A stretch of DNA of 55,091 nucleotides, taken from positions 1 through 55,091 of the forward strand of contig NZ_BALE01000029.1 of the NCBI RefSeq assembly GCF_000963885.1, in the 5' to 3' direction. Position 1 is the stretch's first letter. Every line of letters begins with the position of its first letter. The position numbers and the translations under genes are program-made. The DNA comes from Tanticharoenia sakaeratensis NBRC 103193. GTDB lineage: Bacteria; Pseudomonadota; Alphaproteobacteria; Acetobacterales; Acetobacteraceae. Below, in pieces: positions 19,430 through 28,291 of the stretch. The notes below the pieces were generated by a model. It had not been told where the DNA came from, did not search any database, and was given only the letters and a program-made list of their open reading frames with translations.

Positions 19430-20383
19430 ATGACAGAAACCGATATCGATGTTCCATTGCCTCCGGCCATTCTGGTCGAGGGGCTGACCAAAACCTATGC
19501 GTCCGGCTTCAGCGCGCTGTCCGGGATCGACCTTTCGATCCGCCCCGGGGAGATCTTTGCCTTGCTCGGGCCGAATGGCGCGGGCAAGACGACGCTGATC
19601 TCCATCATCTGCGGCATCGTCACGGCCAGCACAGGCCGCGTGACCGCCAACGGCTTCGACATCGCCGCACAATACCGGGCGGCGCGCCGACAGATCGGGC
19701 TGGTCCCGCAGGAACTGACGGTCGGCGCGTTCGAGACCGTCTGGAATACCGTGACATTCAGCCGCGGCCTGTTCGGACGCACGCCGGATGCCGCCTATAT
19801 CGAGCAGTTGCTGCGCGATCTCTCGCTCTGGGACAAGCGCGACAGCAAGATCGTGACACTGTCAGGCGGCATGAAGCGCCGGGTCATGATCGCAAAGGCC
19901 CTGTCTCATCAGCCGAGCATCCTCTTTCTCGACGAGCCGACCGCAGGCGTCGACGTCGAGTTGCGGCGCGAGATGTGGGAGATGGTGCGCCGCTTGCGCG
20001 AGCGTGGTGTCACCATCCTGCTGACCACGCATTATATCGAGGAAGCGGAGGAGATGGCGGACCGGATCGGCGTCATCAATCGCGGCCAGATCGTGCTGGT
20101 CGAGGAAAAGACCGCATTGATGCGCAAGCTCGGGAAGACGCAGCTGGTGCTCGACGTCGCGCCACCCTGCACCGAACTGCCATCCGCGCTCGATACATGG
20201 GCACTGGAGCGCAGCGAAGACGGCACTACCCTGACCTACACCTATGACGCACAGGGGGCCGATACGGGTATCGCGGACCTGATCCGCGCAATCGGCGCGG
20301 CCGGCTTCGCCATCCGCGGGCTGCAGACAAGGCAGAGCTCGCTTGAAGACATCTTCGTCAGCCTCGTCCGGAGCGCATCATGA
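19430..20383 (+). CDS. ABC-2 type exporter ATPase (YadG-like)
   Basis: A 317-residue single ABC ATPase domain followed by a roughly 90-residue C-terminal extension typical of the drug/polysaccharide (DrrA/YadG) class. It has Walker [10 protein letters not shown] (about residues 48-56), signature LSGGMKRR, Walker [13 protein letters not shown], and H-loop TTHYIEEAE. It energises export through the permease encoded next, with which it overlaps as ATGA. Likely substrates are hydrophobic or glycolipid-like molecules; the actual cargo is unknown. The convergent aminotransferase/flavoprotein unit could make it, but nothing in the sequence proves this. Confidence 0.9.
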   Translation: MTETDIDVPLPPAILVEGLTKTYASGFSALSGIDLSIRPGEIFALLGPNGAGKTTLISIICGIVTASTGRVTANGFDIAAQYRAARRQIGLVPQELTVGAFETVWNTVTFSRGLFGRTPDAAYIEQLLRDLSLWDKRDSKIVTLSGGMKRRVMIAKALSHQPSILFLDEPTAGVDVELRREMWEMVRRLRERGVTILLTTHYIEEAEEMADRIGVINRGQIVLVEEKTALMRKLGKTQLVLDVAPPCTELPSALDTWALERSEDGTTLTYTYDAQGADTGIADLIRAIGAAGFAIRGLQTRQSSLEDIFVSLVRSAS

Positions 20384-21141
20384 ATACCCAAGCCGTCCGC
20401 GCCATCTACCGCTTCGAGATGAGCCGCACCGCCCGCACGATCCTGCAGAGCATCGTCTCTCCCGTGATTTCCACGGCCCTCTATTTCGTGGTCTTTGGCA
20501 CGGCGATGGGATCGCACATGGGGCGCACCGGCGGCGTCAGCTACGGCGCTTTCATCGTGCCGGGTCTCGTCATGATGTCCCTGCTGACGCAGAGCATCTC
20601 GAATGCGTCTCTTGGCATCTACATGCCAAAATTCATGGGAACGATCTACGAAGTTCTGTCGGCGCCGGTCTCACCGTTCGAGATCGTCTGCGGGTATGTC
20701 GGCGCTGCGGCCAGTAAGGCCATGATCCTCGGGATCATCATTCTCGGCACGGCCCGGCTGTTCGTGCCGTTCGAGATCCTTCATCCAGTCTGGATGATCG
20801 CGTTTCTCATGCTCACCACGCTGACATTCAGCCTGTTCGGGTTCATCATCGGGATCTGGGCCGACAGCTTCGAAAAACTGTCGATCGTCCCGTCACTGAT
20901 CGTCACCCCGCTGACATTTCTCGGCGGCAGCTTCTATTCGATCAACCTGCTGCCGCCGCTGTGGCGGAAGATCACACTGTTCAACCCGATCGTCTACCTG
21001 ATCAATGGCTTTCGCTGGAGCTTCTATGACGCGGCTGATATCGCCGTGGGCACCAGCCTTGCCCTGACACTGGTCTTCATGGCGATCTGTCTTGGTGTGA
21101 TCTCGTGGATCTTCAAGACCGGCTATCGCCTCAAGCGCTGA
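20380..21141 (+). CDS. ABC-2 type exporter permease (YadH-like)
   Basis: A 253-residue inner-membrane protein with about six helices. It contains the ABC-2 consensus region near residues 165-215 ([50 protein letters not shown]). The N-terminus has the amphipathic helix typical of the group ([29 protein letters not shown]). It forms a homodimeric channel with the ATPase upstream. The start overlaps the ATPase stop by four bases. The gene ends 20 bases before the convergent flavoprotein gene, and no obvious terminator separates them. Confidence 0.9.
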   Translation: MNTQAVRAIYRFEMSRTARTILQSIVSPVISTALYFVVFGTAMGSHMGRTGGVSYGAFIVPGLVMMSLLTQSISNASLGIYMPKFMGTIYEVLSAPVSPFEIVCGYVGAAASKAMILGIIILGTARLFVPFEILHPVWMIAFLMLTTLTFSLFGFIIGIWADSFEKLSIVPSLIVTPLTFLGGSFYSINLLPPLWRKITLFNPIVYLINGFRWSFYDAADIAVGTSLALTLVFMAICLGVISWIFKTGYRLKR

Positions 21142-21161
21142 CCCAAATCGCCCGACCGGGC

Positions 21162-22529
21162 TCACGCCGCAATCATGTCGGCCGTATCGGCCGCATGCGC
21201 GAGCATCCGTGCCGCGATCAGTCTGCCGACATCGTTCTGCCAGAGCCACAGGCCGTTCACCTGCCCGGTGAAACTGGCCTCGCCGCCCATATGCGCGGGC
21301 GGCCGGTAGCCCGCGGCAAGCCCGACGCCGAAGAGACCAGGAATGCTGCGCCCCTGGCTGTCGATGATGCTGCACTCCGGATCGACCATGGCGGTGCCGC
21401 CGGACACGCCGCCAAGTGCGATGGGCGCGCCGTCCTGCCCGAGTACCGGCAGTCCGCGCGGCGTATAACCCAGGCACGAGATAATCAGGTCGGCCTCCTC
21501 GAGCGTCGACTGGACCGCCGTATCGACAGCCTGATCGGTCGCGATCTGCTGGAACGCCAGACGCGTCTCCCCCTGGCCGCCACCGATCTTCAGGGCCCGT
21601 CGAACGAGTTCGCGTGAATCGAAGCGGAAGCCACCGAAGCGGAACAGGAAACCACTGACCGGGCAGACATCGCGTTGGGCATCGAAGTCGGTGTATCCAT
21701 CCTCGAGTGCTGCCTGGACGCTGGGATAGAACACCGTGATCGGCGTGCGGTGAAGGAGCCGCACGCCGCCGTCGTTGAAAGGAATTCCGGATCGCAACAG
21801 CAGGTTTGCACTGGCCATCGCACTGGTGGATCCGCCGATAATCGCGATCCTGGGCGACGATATCCCTGCAAGACGATGAGCCACATGCACTACGCCGCCA
21901 TGCGCCAGCATCTGCTCGGACTGGATCACCTTGTGATCGAACCGTGGCAGCAGGGGAACGCCGCCAATGGCCTCGCTCGCAAGACGAGCGCGGCGCTGAT
22001 CAGCGCCTGTGGCCGCGAGCACGGACCGGGTCGTGAAGGTTTCGACGCGGCCGGCATGCCGAACGGTCGCAACCCAGTTCCGGCTCGGCATCTGACGAAG
22101 CGTAAGCAGCTCGGTTCCCAGCATGACCCGGCAGGCCGGAGCCGCTTCGACGAGATCCACGATGGCACGGCCGACCAGACGCATCAGTTCGCCAGCCAAA
22201 GCCAGCGGCACACAGCCGACGCCGAGATCGGCGATCGTCCGTGCGACGGGATGATCGACCAGTGCCGCAAGCGACGGCACGGGGCAGTCCACGAGGCAGG
22301 ACAGGAACGTCGCGGCCGAACTGTCCGACGTGATCGCGTAGTTTCCGATCCGGCCAGGACCGGCCTCGTCCGCACGATCGATCAGGATGATTCCGCGCGA
22401 CAATATCTCCTCGAGCTGCCCGGATTTCGCGGCAGCGAGGAGGGGCGCCAGACCCGCAGGACCAAGGCCCACGACGGTCAGCGGATAATGCGGCACGGAT
22501 GTCCCGGCCGCGGCGGACGCGACACGCAT
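21162..22529 (-). CDS. FAD/NAD(P)-binding flavoprotein, aminotransferase partner
   Basis: A 455-residue flavoprotein. An N-terminal dinucleotide motif (VVGLGPAGLAPLLAA, about residues 19-33) is followed by RIGNYAITSDSSAATFLSC. A second Rossmann element (RIAIIGGSTSAMASANLLL) lies mid-protein, and a closing GLFGVGLAAGYRPP segment near the C-terminus contacts FAD in related proteins. The layout recalls flavin monooxygenases of the SidA/IucD group, but I cannot assign N-hydroxylation. The start ATG 22529 overlaps the aminotransferase stop (TAATG), so the longer upstream frame is discarded. Tight coupling suggests both enzymes act on one small molecule. Confidence 0.75.
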   Translation of the reverse strand: MRVASAAAGTSVPHYPLTVVGLGPAGLAPLLAAAKSGQLEEILSRGIILIDRADEAGPGRIGNYAITSDSSAATFLSCLVDCPVPSLAALVDHPVARTIADLGVGCVPLALAGELMRLVGRAIVDLVEAAPACRVMLGTELLTLRQMPSRNWVATVRHAGRVETFTTRSVLAATGADQRRARLASEAIGGVPLLPRFDHKVIQSEQMLAHGGVVHVAHRLAGISSPRIAIIGGSTSAMASANLLLRSGIPFNDGGVRLLHRTPITVFYPSVQAALEDGYTDFDAQRDVCPVSGFLFRFGGFRFDSRELVRRALKIGGGQGETRLAFQQIATDQAVDTAVQSTLEEADLIISCLGYTPRGLPVLGQDGAPIALGGVSGGTAMVDPECSIIDSQGRSIPGLFGVGLAAGYRPPAHMGGEASFTGQVNGLWLWQNDVGRLIAARMLAHAADTADMIAA

Positions 22530-23773
22530 TATGCAACTTCCTTTCGGGCCGTCGAGGCCATCGAGTGTGCACGGGACGTGACAATCGGCTGATCGCTCTG
22601 CATGTCCATGGCGGACCAGATCGGAGTCTGTACGGCAGGTGCACAGATTTCGAGAACGGCATCGCACACTTCATGGACCATGTCGTCGGTCATGCCGTTC
22701 CAGAGGGGAAGCGAAACAATCCGGGATGCAATCGAATCGGTGGTGTGCAGATCGTCAGCCCGGGAACGCTCCGCGAGGAAAGGCTGCTCCATGAGATGGG
22801 GCGAGAAATACGCGCCCGTTTCAACGCCGCGGGCCTTGAGTTCCGCGCGAACGGCCGTCCGATCGACGGGGCTGCTGTCAGGGACCAGGAATGGAAAGAA
22901 CTGATAAGCCGGGCGGAGACCCCTCGGCTGCTGCATCTGCAGGCCGTCCAGCCTCGCGCGATAAATGCGGGCCAGCGCATGACGACGTTCGGAGATCGCT
23001 TCGATATCGTCCAGCCGATGCAGGGCAAGCAATGCCGTCATTTCCGGAAGCTTCGCGTTCAGGCCGGGCATTGTTGCCGAACGTGGCGCGCCGAAACCGA
23101 AATTTCCCATCTGCCGGAGTTCGTCGATCGCGTCCTGGCGGCCGCTGTAGATGACACCGCCTTCGCCGATCCCGAACGTCTTCGTTGCGTGCATGGAATA
23201 GACGATGGTCTGGGAGAAGCCGGCGCCAAAACCTGCGCCATTTTCATCGAGCGATCCGAGAGACGCGGCGGCGTCAATGACGATGCCGGCACCGGTTTCC
23301 TGATGCAGCGTTTCGTAATGTGCCAGGTCGATGCAGTTTCCGAACGTCGCATAGGGGACGATCAGATCGATCGCTTCGCCGTATTCTGCAATGAGGCGGC
23401 GCTCCGATACCGGGCAGGCCGACCACGTTGTCGCATCGATGTCGCAGAAGAGCGGAACATAGCCGCACCAGATCGCGGCCTGGGCTGCAGCCGCAAACGT
23501 GAAGGCGGGCATGAGTGCATAGCGCGGTGCGCTGTCGCCGGACGGGCGACGACGTGCGGCCTGCTTCATTGCAATCATGAGGCCGATGGTCGCGTTACAA
23601 ACGCCCATGCAGGCACCGGTGCCCGCAAACAGCTGCTTGCGCAGTGCGGTTTCGAACCGCGTATTCACCGGTCCGTAATTGCTGAAGATGCCGGACCCTT
23701 CTATTTGCGCGATTTCCTCGCCAAGAGTGGCGATGCTCGGTATCCGTGCGGAAATAAAGGGTATCGCGGTCAT
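22529..23773 (-). CDS. DegT/DnrJ/EryC1/StrS-type PLP aminotransferase
   Basis: A 414-residue fold-type I PLP enzyme of the DegT family. The probable Schiff-base lysine is K198 in YSMHATKTFGIGEGG. The PLP-ring aspartate is about D168 (IVIDAAASLGS), and the N-terminal FSNYGPVNTRFETALRKQLFAG is typical. Length is slightly above the usual 370-400, with a C-terminal tail of about 30 residues. Family members transaminate keto-sugars or other ketones for antibiotic, exopolysaccharide or modified-sugar synthesis. No sugar-nucleotide enzymes are nearby, so the substrate is unclear. A GAGG lies eight bases before ATG 23773. It is the first gene of a two-gene unit with the flavoprotein. Confidence 0.88.
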   Translation of the reverse strand: MTAIPFISARIPSIATLGEEIAQIEGSGIFSNYGPVNTRFETALRKQLFAGTGACMGVCNATIGLMIAMKQAARRRPSGDSAPRYALMPAFTFAAAAQAAIWCGYVPLFCDIDATTWSACPVSERRLIAEYGEAIDLIVPYATFGNCIDLAHYETLHQETGAGIVIDAAASLGSLDENGAGFGAGFSQTIVYSMHATKTFGIGEGGVIYSGRQDAIDELRQMGNFGFGAPRSATMPGLNAKLPEMTALLALHRLDDIEAISERRHALARIYRARLDGLQMQQPRGLRPAYQFFPFLVPDSSPVDRTAVRAELKARGVETGAYFSPHLMEQPFLAERSRADDLHTTDSIASRIVSLPLWNGMTDDMVHEVCDAVLEICAPAVQTPIWSAMDMQSDQPIVTSRAHSMASTARKEVA

Positions 23774-23802
23774 TTTGAACGCCTCATGACATCTTTTCGC
23801 GC

Positions 23803-23819
23803 TTAATCATTCCGATTAA
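23803..23819. promoter_or_regulatory. Inverted repeat upstream of the aminotransferase unit
   Basis: TTAATC (23803-23808) and GATTAA (23814-23819) flank ATTCC, 30 bases upstream of the aminotransferase start. It could be an operator in the AT-rich promoter region; short arms keep confidence low. Confidence 0.25.
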
Positions 23820-24334
23820 CGGAACAACCATAAGTATGGAACAAATGACGACGCCGCCTGGCGGTCGGTTTAATGCCGCGCTCATGATATCGATAGCGCG
23901 AGGAACAAGATAAGCTTCACAAACGTGTTGCCTTTACAACGCATACACGGGTTACCATGCAAATTAATATAGCGTTATTCCAAAAATAAAATTGTCATTT
24001 CCGATTTGCTGATCAAGCTGACGAGATTCATTAAATTAACGTCAAATATCGAACAGACGAGGATTGCTCTGGTTGAACCTCGAAGAGTTCCATTAAAATA
24101 TGACGCTTTCTTCTGAAAGAATCGGGAATATTATGCTTTAACGAATGGCGGCGTTCCAAATGTAACCGAGCACGCTGGACATGCGAAATCGAGCGTAAAA
24201 ACCGTCAAAATACATTTGGCTGACTTCTCACATCCTCGTGCAAGAGATGCTGCACAGCGAGAGAGAATTTTCGTGGCATGGCGCGCGAATACCGAAAAAC
24301 TTCGGCGAAATCGATCGTCACCATGCCGAAATCT
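23820..24334. other. AT-rich intergenic region
   Basis: About 500 bases, distinctly richer in A/T than the flanks, with no credible gene. It should contain the promoter of the aminotransferase/flavoprotein unit. No -10/-35 pair was singled out with confidence. The shift in composition may mark foreign sequence. Confidence 0.4.
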
Positions 24335-25696
24335 TCAGTTGCTTGTCGCAACGCGCCCGGTTACGCGAAGTATCGCGGCATTGACCAGCACACCGATCAG
24401 CCCAGGATTCACGCCATACGTCGTCCAGGACGCACTGCGCAAGAGCATAGCCACAGACAAACCGCCGGCCAGACCGAGCATGACACTCGGAACAGACGGG
24501 CGCTGGTTGCGCACAAGCGCCAAAACGCTTGGTACAAGCTGCACAAGTGCGAGATAGAATAATGTATTCAGGTCGGTCAGAAGGGAATTGCGGAACGCAG
24601 CCCCGAGAATCGACAGTACCAGATACCCGGCGATCGTTGTAAGGCCGACGCGCTTCTGTACGTCGCGATCGAGGCCCGGAAAAAGGTTGCGTGCGACAAG
24701 TGCTGCGATCGAGAGGCAGACAGCACCCAGCCAGACGATAGCTGTCAGCGCTGTGGCAGCAAGCACGATGCCGAACGCCCAGTCGGGCAGGAGCAGGTTG
24801 GCGCTGCCGAGGAATGCGTTGTTCGCGGGGCCGATGCCATGCGTTACAGCAAAACCCGCAATCAGGAACAATAACGGAAACAGCACCATGTAGAGCGGCA
24901 TCGCGATCTGGGCGCGCCGGATTGAGGCAGGATCACGCGCACTGAATACGGCGGCAGCCGATTGCGGTGCGATACAGAATGCAACCGACTGCACCATGAT
25001 CGTGCTGATGACGAAACAGAGGTCCCGCGCCGAGATGGGGTGGTTTTGTCCGAAAGCCGCCTGCATGCTTCCGGACGTGGCATGGGTCCAATGCAGGCCG
25101 GCAGATGCGGCGACCGCTGCGATCGTGCACAGCATGAGGGCATCTTTGAGAATTGCGACGGTCGCAGGTGCACGCAGCCCGGCAACGAGAACAAATCCGA
25201 ACGTGACGGCCCCCGCAGCGCCCGTTGCGGCCATCGTCGGCACCGCAGGTGCCAGATGGGCCATGACGTCCGAAAGCCCGATGAACTGCATCGCGCCCAA
25301 GGGGAGCATCAGCACCAGCAGGATGCAGGTGACGAGACGTTCAAGCGCCCGGCTGCCGAAATGGCTGCGGAAAAGATCGGGCAAAGTGATTGCACCCGTT
25401 CTTCGCCCTGCTTCCCACAATCTTGGGTAAAGAACGTAGCCGACGGGGAATGCGAGCAGGATGTAGCCTACGAACCACAGCGCGACCATCGTCCCGTGCG
25501 CAGCAATGCCGGCCGGGAAACCAAGTACGGTCCCGATGCTGTACGTCTCGCCTACGGCCAGCATGAAATACAGCAATGTGCCGAGCTGTCCCCGGGCGGC
25601 AAAGAAGGCGCGTGGATCGGCCATGTCATGGCCTTTGCGCGCGTGGAGCGTCAGTGCGACGGCAAGCACGAACACGAGAACGAACGATATGATCAT
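24335..25696 (-). CDS. Sodium:solute symporter (SSS) family permease
   Basis: A 453-residue integral membrane protein with about 13 helices in the SSS (PutP/PanF-like) arrangement. The segment FFAARGQLGTLLYFMLAVGETYSIGTVLGFPAGIAAHG lies where the sodium- and substrate-binding helix 1 occurs in the family, and RNLFPGLDRDVQKRVGL is in the usual loop before the last helices. The start ATG 25696 overlaps the DUF3311 stop as ATGA; ATG 25726 is an alternative. SSS carriers commonly pair with a DUF3311/DUF997-type small subunit. The divergent oxalate decarboxylase suggests a carboxylate substrate, which is inference only. Confidence 0.85.
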   Translation of the reverse strand: MIISFVLVFVLAVALTLHARKGHDMADPRAFFAARGQLGTLLYFMLAVGETYSIGTVLGFPAGIAAHGTMVALWFVGYILLAFPVGYVLYPRLWEAGRRTGAITLPDLFRSHFGSRALERLVTCILLVLMLPLGAMQFIGLSDVMAHLAPAVPTMAATGAAGAVTFGFVLVAGLRAPATVAILKDALMLCTIAAVAASAGLHWTHATSGSMQAAFGQNHPISARDLCFVISTIMVQSVAFCIAPQSAAAVFSARDPASIRRAQIAMPLYMVLFPLLFLIAGFAVTHGIGPANNAFLGSANLLLPDWAFGIVLAATALTAIVWLGAVCLSIAALVARNLFPGLDRDVQKRVGLTTIAGYLVLSILGAAFRNSLLTDLNTLFYLALVQLVPSVLALVRNQRPSVPSVMLGLAGGLSVAMLLRSASWTTYGVNPGLIGVLVNAAILRVTGRVATSN

Positions 25697-25875
25697 CGGA
25701 TGAATCGCGATATCCAGGCCAGCCATGCGGACGTGAGAGGAATACAGGCGAAAAGCCAGATGACGCTCGCGGGCCATCCCGCCAGGTCCGCGCCTGTGAG
25801 AGCAAGACCTGCTGTCGGGACGAGCGCCAGCCCGAACGGCACACCAAGCGTTGTCAGCAGTCCCCGACCGGTCAT
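25693..25875 (-). CDS. DUF3311-like small membrane subunit of the symporter
   Basis: A 60-residue protein with two predicted helices (LGVPFGLALVPTAGLAL and SVIWLFACIPLTSAWLAW). Length, topology and position immediately before an SSS permease match DUF3311-type small subunits. The start is ATG 25875; the longer frame upstream is Arg/Ala-rich with no homology I recognise. Its stop overlaps the permease start by four bases, so the two are likely made together and may form one transporter. Confidence 0.7.
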   Translation of the reverse strand: MTGRGLLTTLGVPFGLALVPTAGLALTGADLAGWPASVIWLFACIPLTSAWLAWISRFIR

Positions 25876-26144
25876 GATTGGTGCCCGTTGTCGTCGTGGT
25901 GTCGGACGATCCCTGGACGCGTTCGCCGCAACACGGGTGGTAGCGGCCTTGGCTCCACGCAGGAGGCGAGGGAAGCAGGTCCGGATTGCGGTGGCAGAAA
26001 GGATTGCAGCAAGGTCATAAGCTGCCATTTTCCCACAAGCCGGCTCGATATGACAGGCCCCGCCTGCGCCTGCCCGCGAGCGCGTCCGATCCGTGTTCAT
26101 GGTTCACGCCCGCGTGATGATTGACGTGGATCAAGGAGGCCGGG

Positions 26145-27407
26145 GTGTTTGCCTGTCATTCGGTCATCAGGACAGACGCCGCGTCTCGGACCGGACGGCC
26201 TTTCGAGACCCGTGGCAACATGATGATGGAGCCGATCTTGAGCGATCTTCCCTGGAACGAAAGCCCCGATATTGATCCCAAACCCATTCGTGGTGATCGG
26301 GGCGCATCCATTCTGGGCCCGCGCAATCCGACGCGTGAGCAGTTGCAACCCGATTTGCTGGCATCGCCCGACACCGACGCTGGCACGATCCCGAACCTGA
26401 AATTCTCATACGCCGATGCGCGCAACCGCCTTGGCACGGGCGGATGGGCGCGCGAGATCACCATCCGGGAATTGCCGGTGGCCACGACCCTGGCCGGGGT
26501 GAACATGCGCCTGAAGCCGGGCGGCGTGCGGGAACTGCATTATCACAAGGAAGCCGAATGGGGCTTCATGATTGCCGGTCAGGCACGGGTCACGGCACTC
26601 GATCCGAGCGGCCATCCGTTCGTGGACGATGTGGAGGCCGGCGATATCTGGAATTTCCCGGCCGGCATTCCTCATTCGATCCAGGGACTGGGCGAAGAGG
26701 GCTGCGAATTTCTCCTTGTCTTTGATGATGCGAATTTTTCGGAAAACGAGACGTTCCTCGTAAGCGACTGGTTCGCGCATACGCCGCGCCATGTGCTGGC
26801 GAAGAATTTCGGTGTGCCGGAATCCGCGTTTGCCAATCTTCCGACCGATGTCGAAAAGACACGCTGGATTTTCGCGGCGGACGCGCCGACGGTCTCGAAG
26901 GAACACGCCGTCGTGTGCCCGCAGGGACCTTCCGCCATTCAATACACGCACCGTTTCCTGAAGCAGGACCCGGCCAAAGCGGCCGGGGGCACCGTTCGCG
27001 TCGTGGATTCCCACAATTTTCCGGCAGCTTCCACGATCGCGGCCGCGATTAATGTCATCGAGCCGGGCTGCATCCGCGAGATGCACTGGCACTCCAACAA
27101 CGACGAGTGGCAGTATTTCGTGCGCGGCCGGGCCCGGATGACGGTCTTTGCATCCGGCGGCAAGGCCCGGACCTTCGACTACTGCGCCGGTGACGTCGGC
27201 TACGTGCCGCTCGGCATGGGGCATTACCTGGAAAACATCGGCGATGAACCGATGATTTTCCTCGAACTGTTCAAGAGCCCGACATTCGTCGACTTCTCGC
27301 TCAACCAGTGGCTCGGCCTTTCACCGAAGGCGCTGGTCAAGGCGCATCTGAATGTCGACGACGCAACTGTCGACGCGTTCCGCCAGGACGAACCGCTCAT
27401 TGTCTGA
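26145..27407 (+). CDS. oxdC: Oxalate decarboxylase (bicupin)
   Basis: A bicupin Mn enzyme splitting oxalate to formate and CO2. Cupin 1 ligands are in RELHYHKEAEWGFMIAG and GIPHSI; cupin 2 ligands are in REMHWHSNNDEWQYFVRG and GMGHYLEN. The catalytic lid reads SENE where Bacillus subtilis OxdC has SENS, so the key lid glutamate is kept but the fourth lid residue is changed. Sequence from PIRGDRGAS onward aligns well with OxdC, and no signal peptide is seen, so it is probably cytoplasmic. Start is unsettled: GTG 26145 follows a perfect AAGGAGG at 26133-26139, but homologs suggest ATG 26220 (MMMEPILSD). In acetic acid bacteria such enzymes relieve oxalate and acid stress. Confidence 0.88.
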   Translation: MFACHSVIRTDAASRTGRPFETRGNMMMEPILSDLPWNESPDIDPKPIRGDRGASILGPRNPTREQLQPDLLASPDTDAGTIPNLKFSYADARNRLGTGGWAREITIRELPVATTLAGVNMRLKPGGVRELHYHKEAEWGFMIAGQARVTALDPSGHPFVDDVEAGDIWNFPAGIPHSIQGLGEEGCEFLLVFDDANFSENETFLVSDWFAHTPRHVLAKNFGVPESAFANLPTDVEKTRWIFAADAPTVSKEHAVVCPQGPSAIQYTHRFLKQDPAKAAGGTVRVVDSHNFPAASTIAAAINVIEPGCIREMHWHSNNDEWQYFVRGRARMTVFASGGKARTFDYCAGDVGYVPLGMGHYLENIGDEPMIFLELFKSPTFVDFSLNQWLGLSPKALVKAHLNVDDATVDAFRQDEPLIV

Positions 27408-28089
27408 AACGAAGCCGCCCTTGCGCGTCGCCGCCTTGCGGCTCTGCGCGCTGGGGCTGGTCTCGGGTTATGTCGACGCGCTCGGCTATCTGGAACTCAA
27501 GGGCGTCTACACCGGCGCCATGACCGGCAATTCGACGCAGTTCGGCACGTCGCTGGTCATGGGGGCCGGGCATCGAACCGGATTACTCGCCTTCGTCCTT
27601 GCCATATTCTTTGCCGGTGGGATCGCCGCCAGTCTGATGAAGCGGCGCCTGCGGTCACTCGGAGACGGATGGCTGATCATGGGCGCGATCCTCGCGATCG
27701 TGCAGGCGCTATCGCTTGGCCTTGATGCACCCCATCGCGTTCCATATGAAGTTGGATTGCTGGCAGTCGCCATGGCCATTCAGGGTGAAACGCTCTCGCG
27801 GTTTGACGGCATTTCGATCCAGACGGTTGTCATGACCAACAACATGCTCAAATGCGCATCCGGCATCGCGGACTGGCTGGCCTACGCGGTGGGACGGCTC
27901 GCACGCCGCGTCGCATCGGACCGTCCGGAGGTGGCAGCCACGGTCCTGCCCGGCATGGCGTGGCTCACGTACGTCGCCGGCGCCGCGGGAGCTGTCGTCG
28001 GCGCCAGAAGTGCGCTGCTTCCCTTTCTCTGGCCGGTGCTGCTTCTCGTGGCATTGGCATGGGATCTGCGACGCAACCCGGCCACCTGA
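27352..28089 (+). CDS. DUF1275 (YoaK-family) membrane protein
   Basis: A 245-residue integral membrane protein of the DUF1275/YoaK family with about six helices. The family signature is clear: GLVSGYVDALGYLELKGVYTGAMTGNSTQFG, later IQGETLSRFDGISIQTVVMTNNMLKCA. Function is unknown. ATG 27352 would overlap the oxalate decarboxylase by 56 bases; a TTG at 27400 would give a small overlap and may be the real start. Either way it is probably co-transcribed with the decarboxylase. Confidence 0.8.
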   Translation: MSTTQLSTRSARTNRSLSETKPPLRVAALRLCALGLVSGYVDALGYLELKGVYTGAMTGNSTQFGTSLVMGAGHRTGLLAFVLAIFFAGGIAASLMKRRLRSLGDGWLIMGAILAIVQALSLGLDAPHRVPYEVGLLAVAMAIQGETLSRFDGISIQTVVMTNNMLKCASGIADWLAYAVGRLARRVASDRPEVAATVLPGMAWLTYVAGAAGAVVGARSALLPFLWPVLLLVALAWDLRRNPAT

Positions 28090-28291
28090 TGCGGGAGCGT
28101 CGTTCGCATGCGCACCCCTTGGCACCTGATGGGGTAACGCCTTTCGAGAGTTCGCAAGGACCGCAGGCCCGATGCAGTCCGCGGGGACGGCATGGCCCGA
28201 TTCCTGCCTGATCCTCCCGCCCGTCTAGGATCATCCCCGGAAGCGCTCTATATGGAGCCCGACCCGTTTTTCTGGATTGGATGACGAAGCG

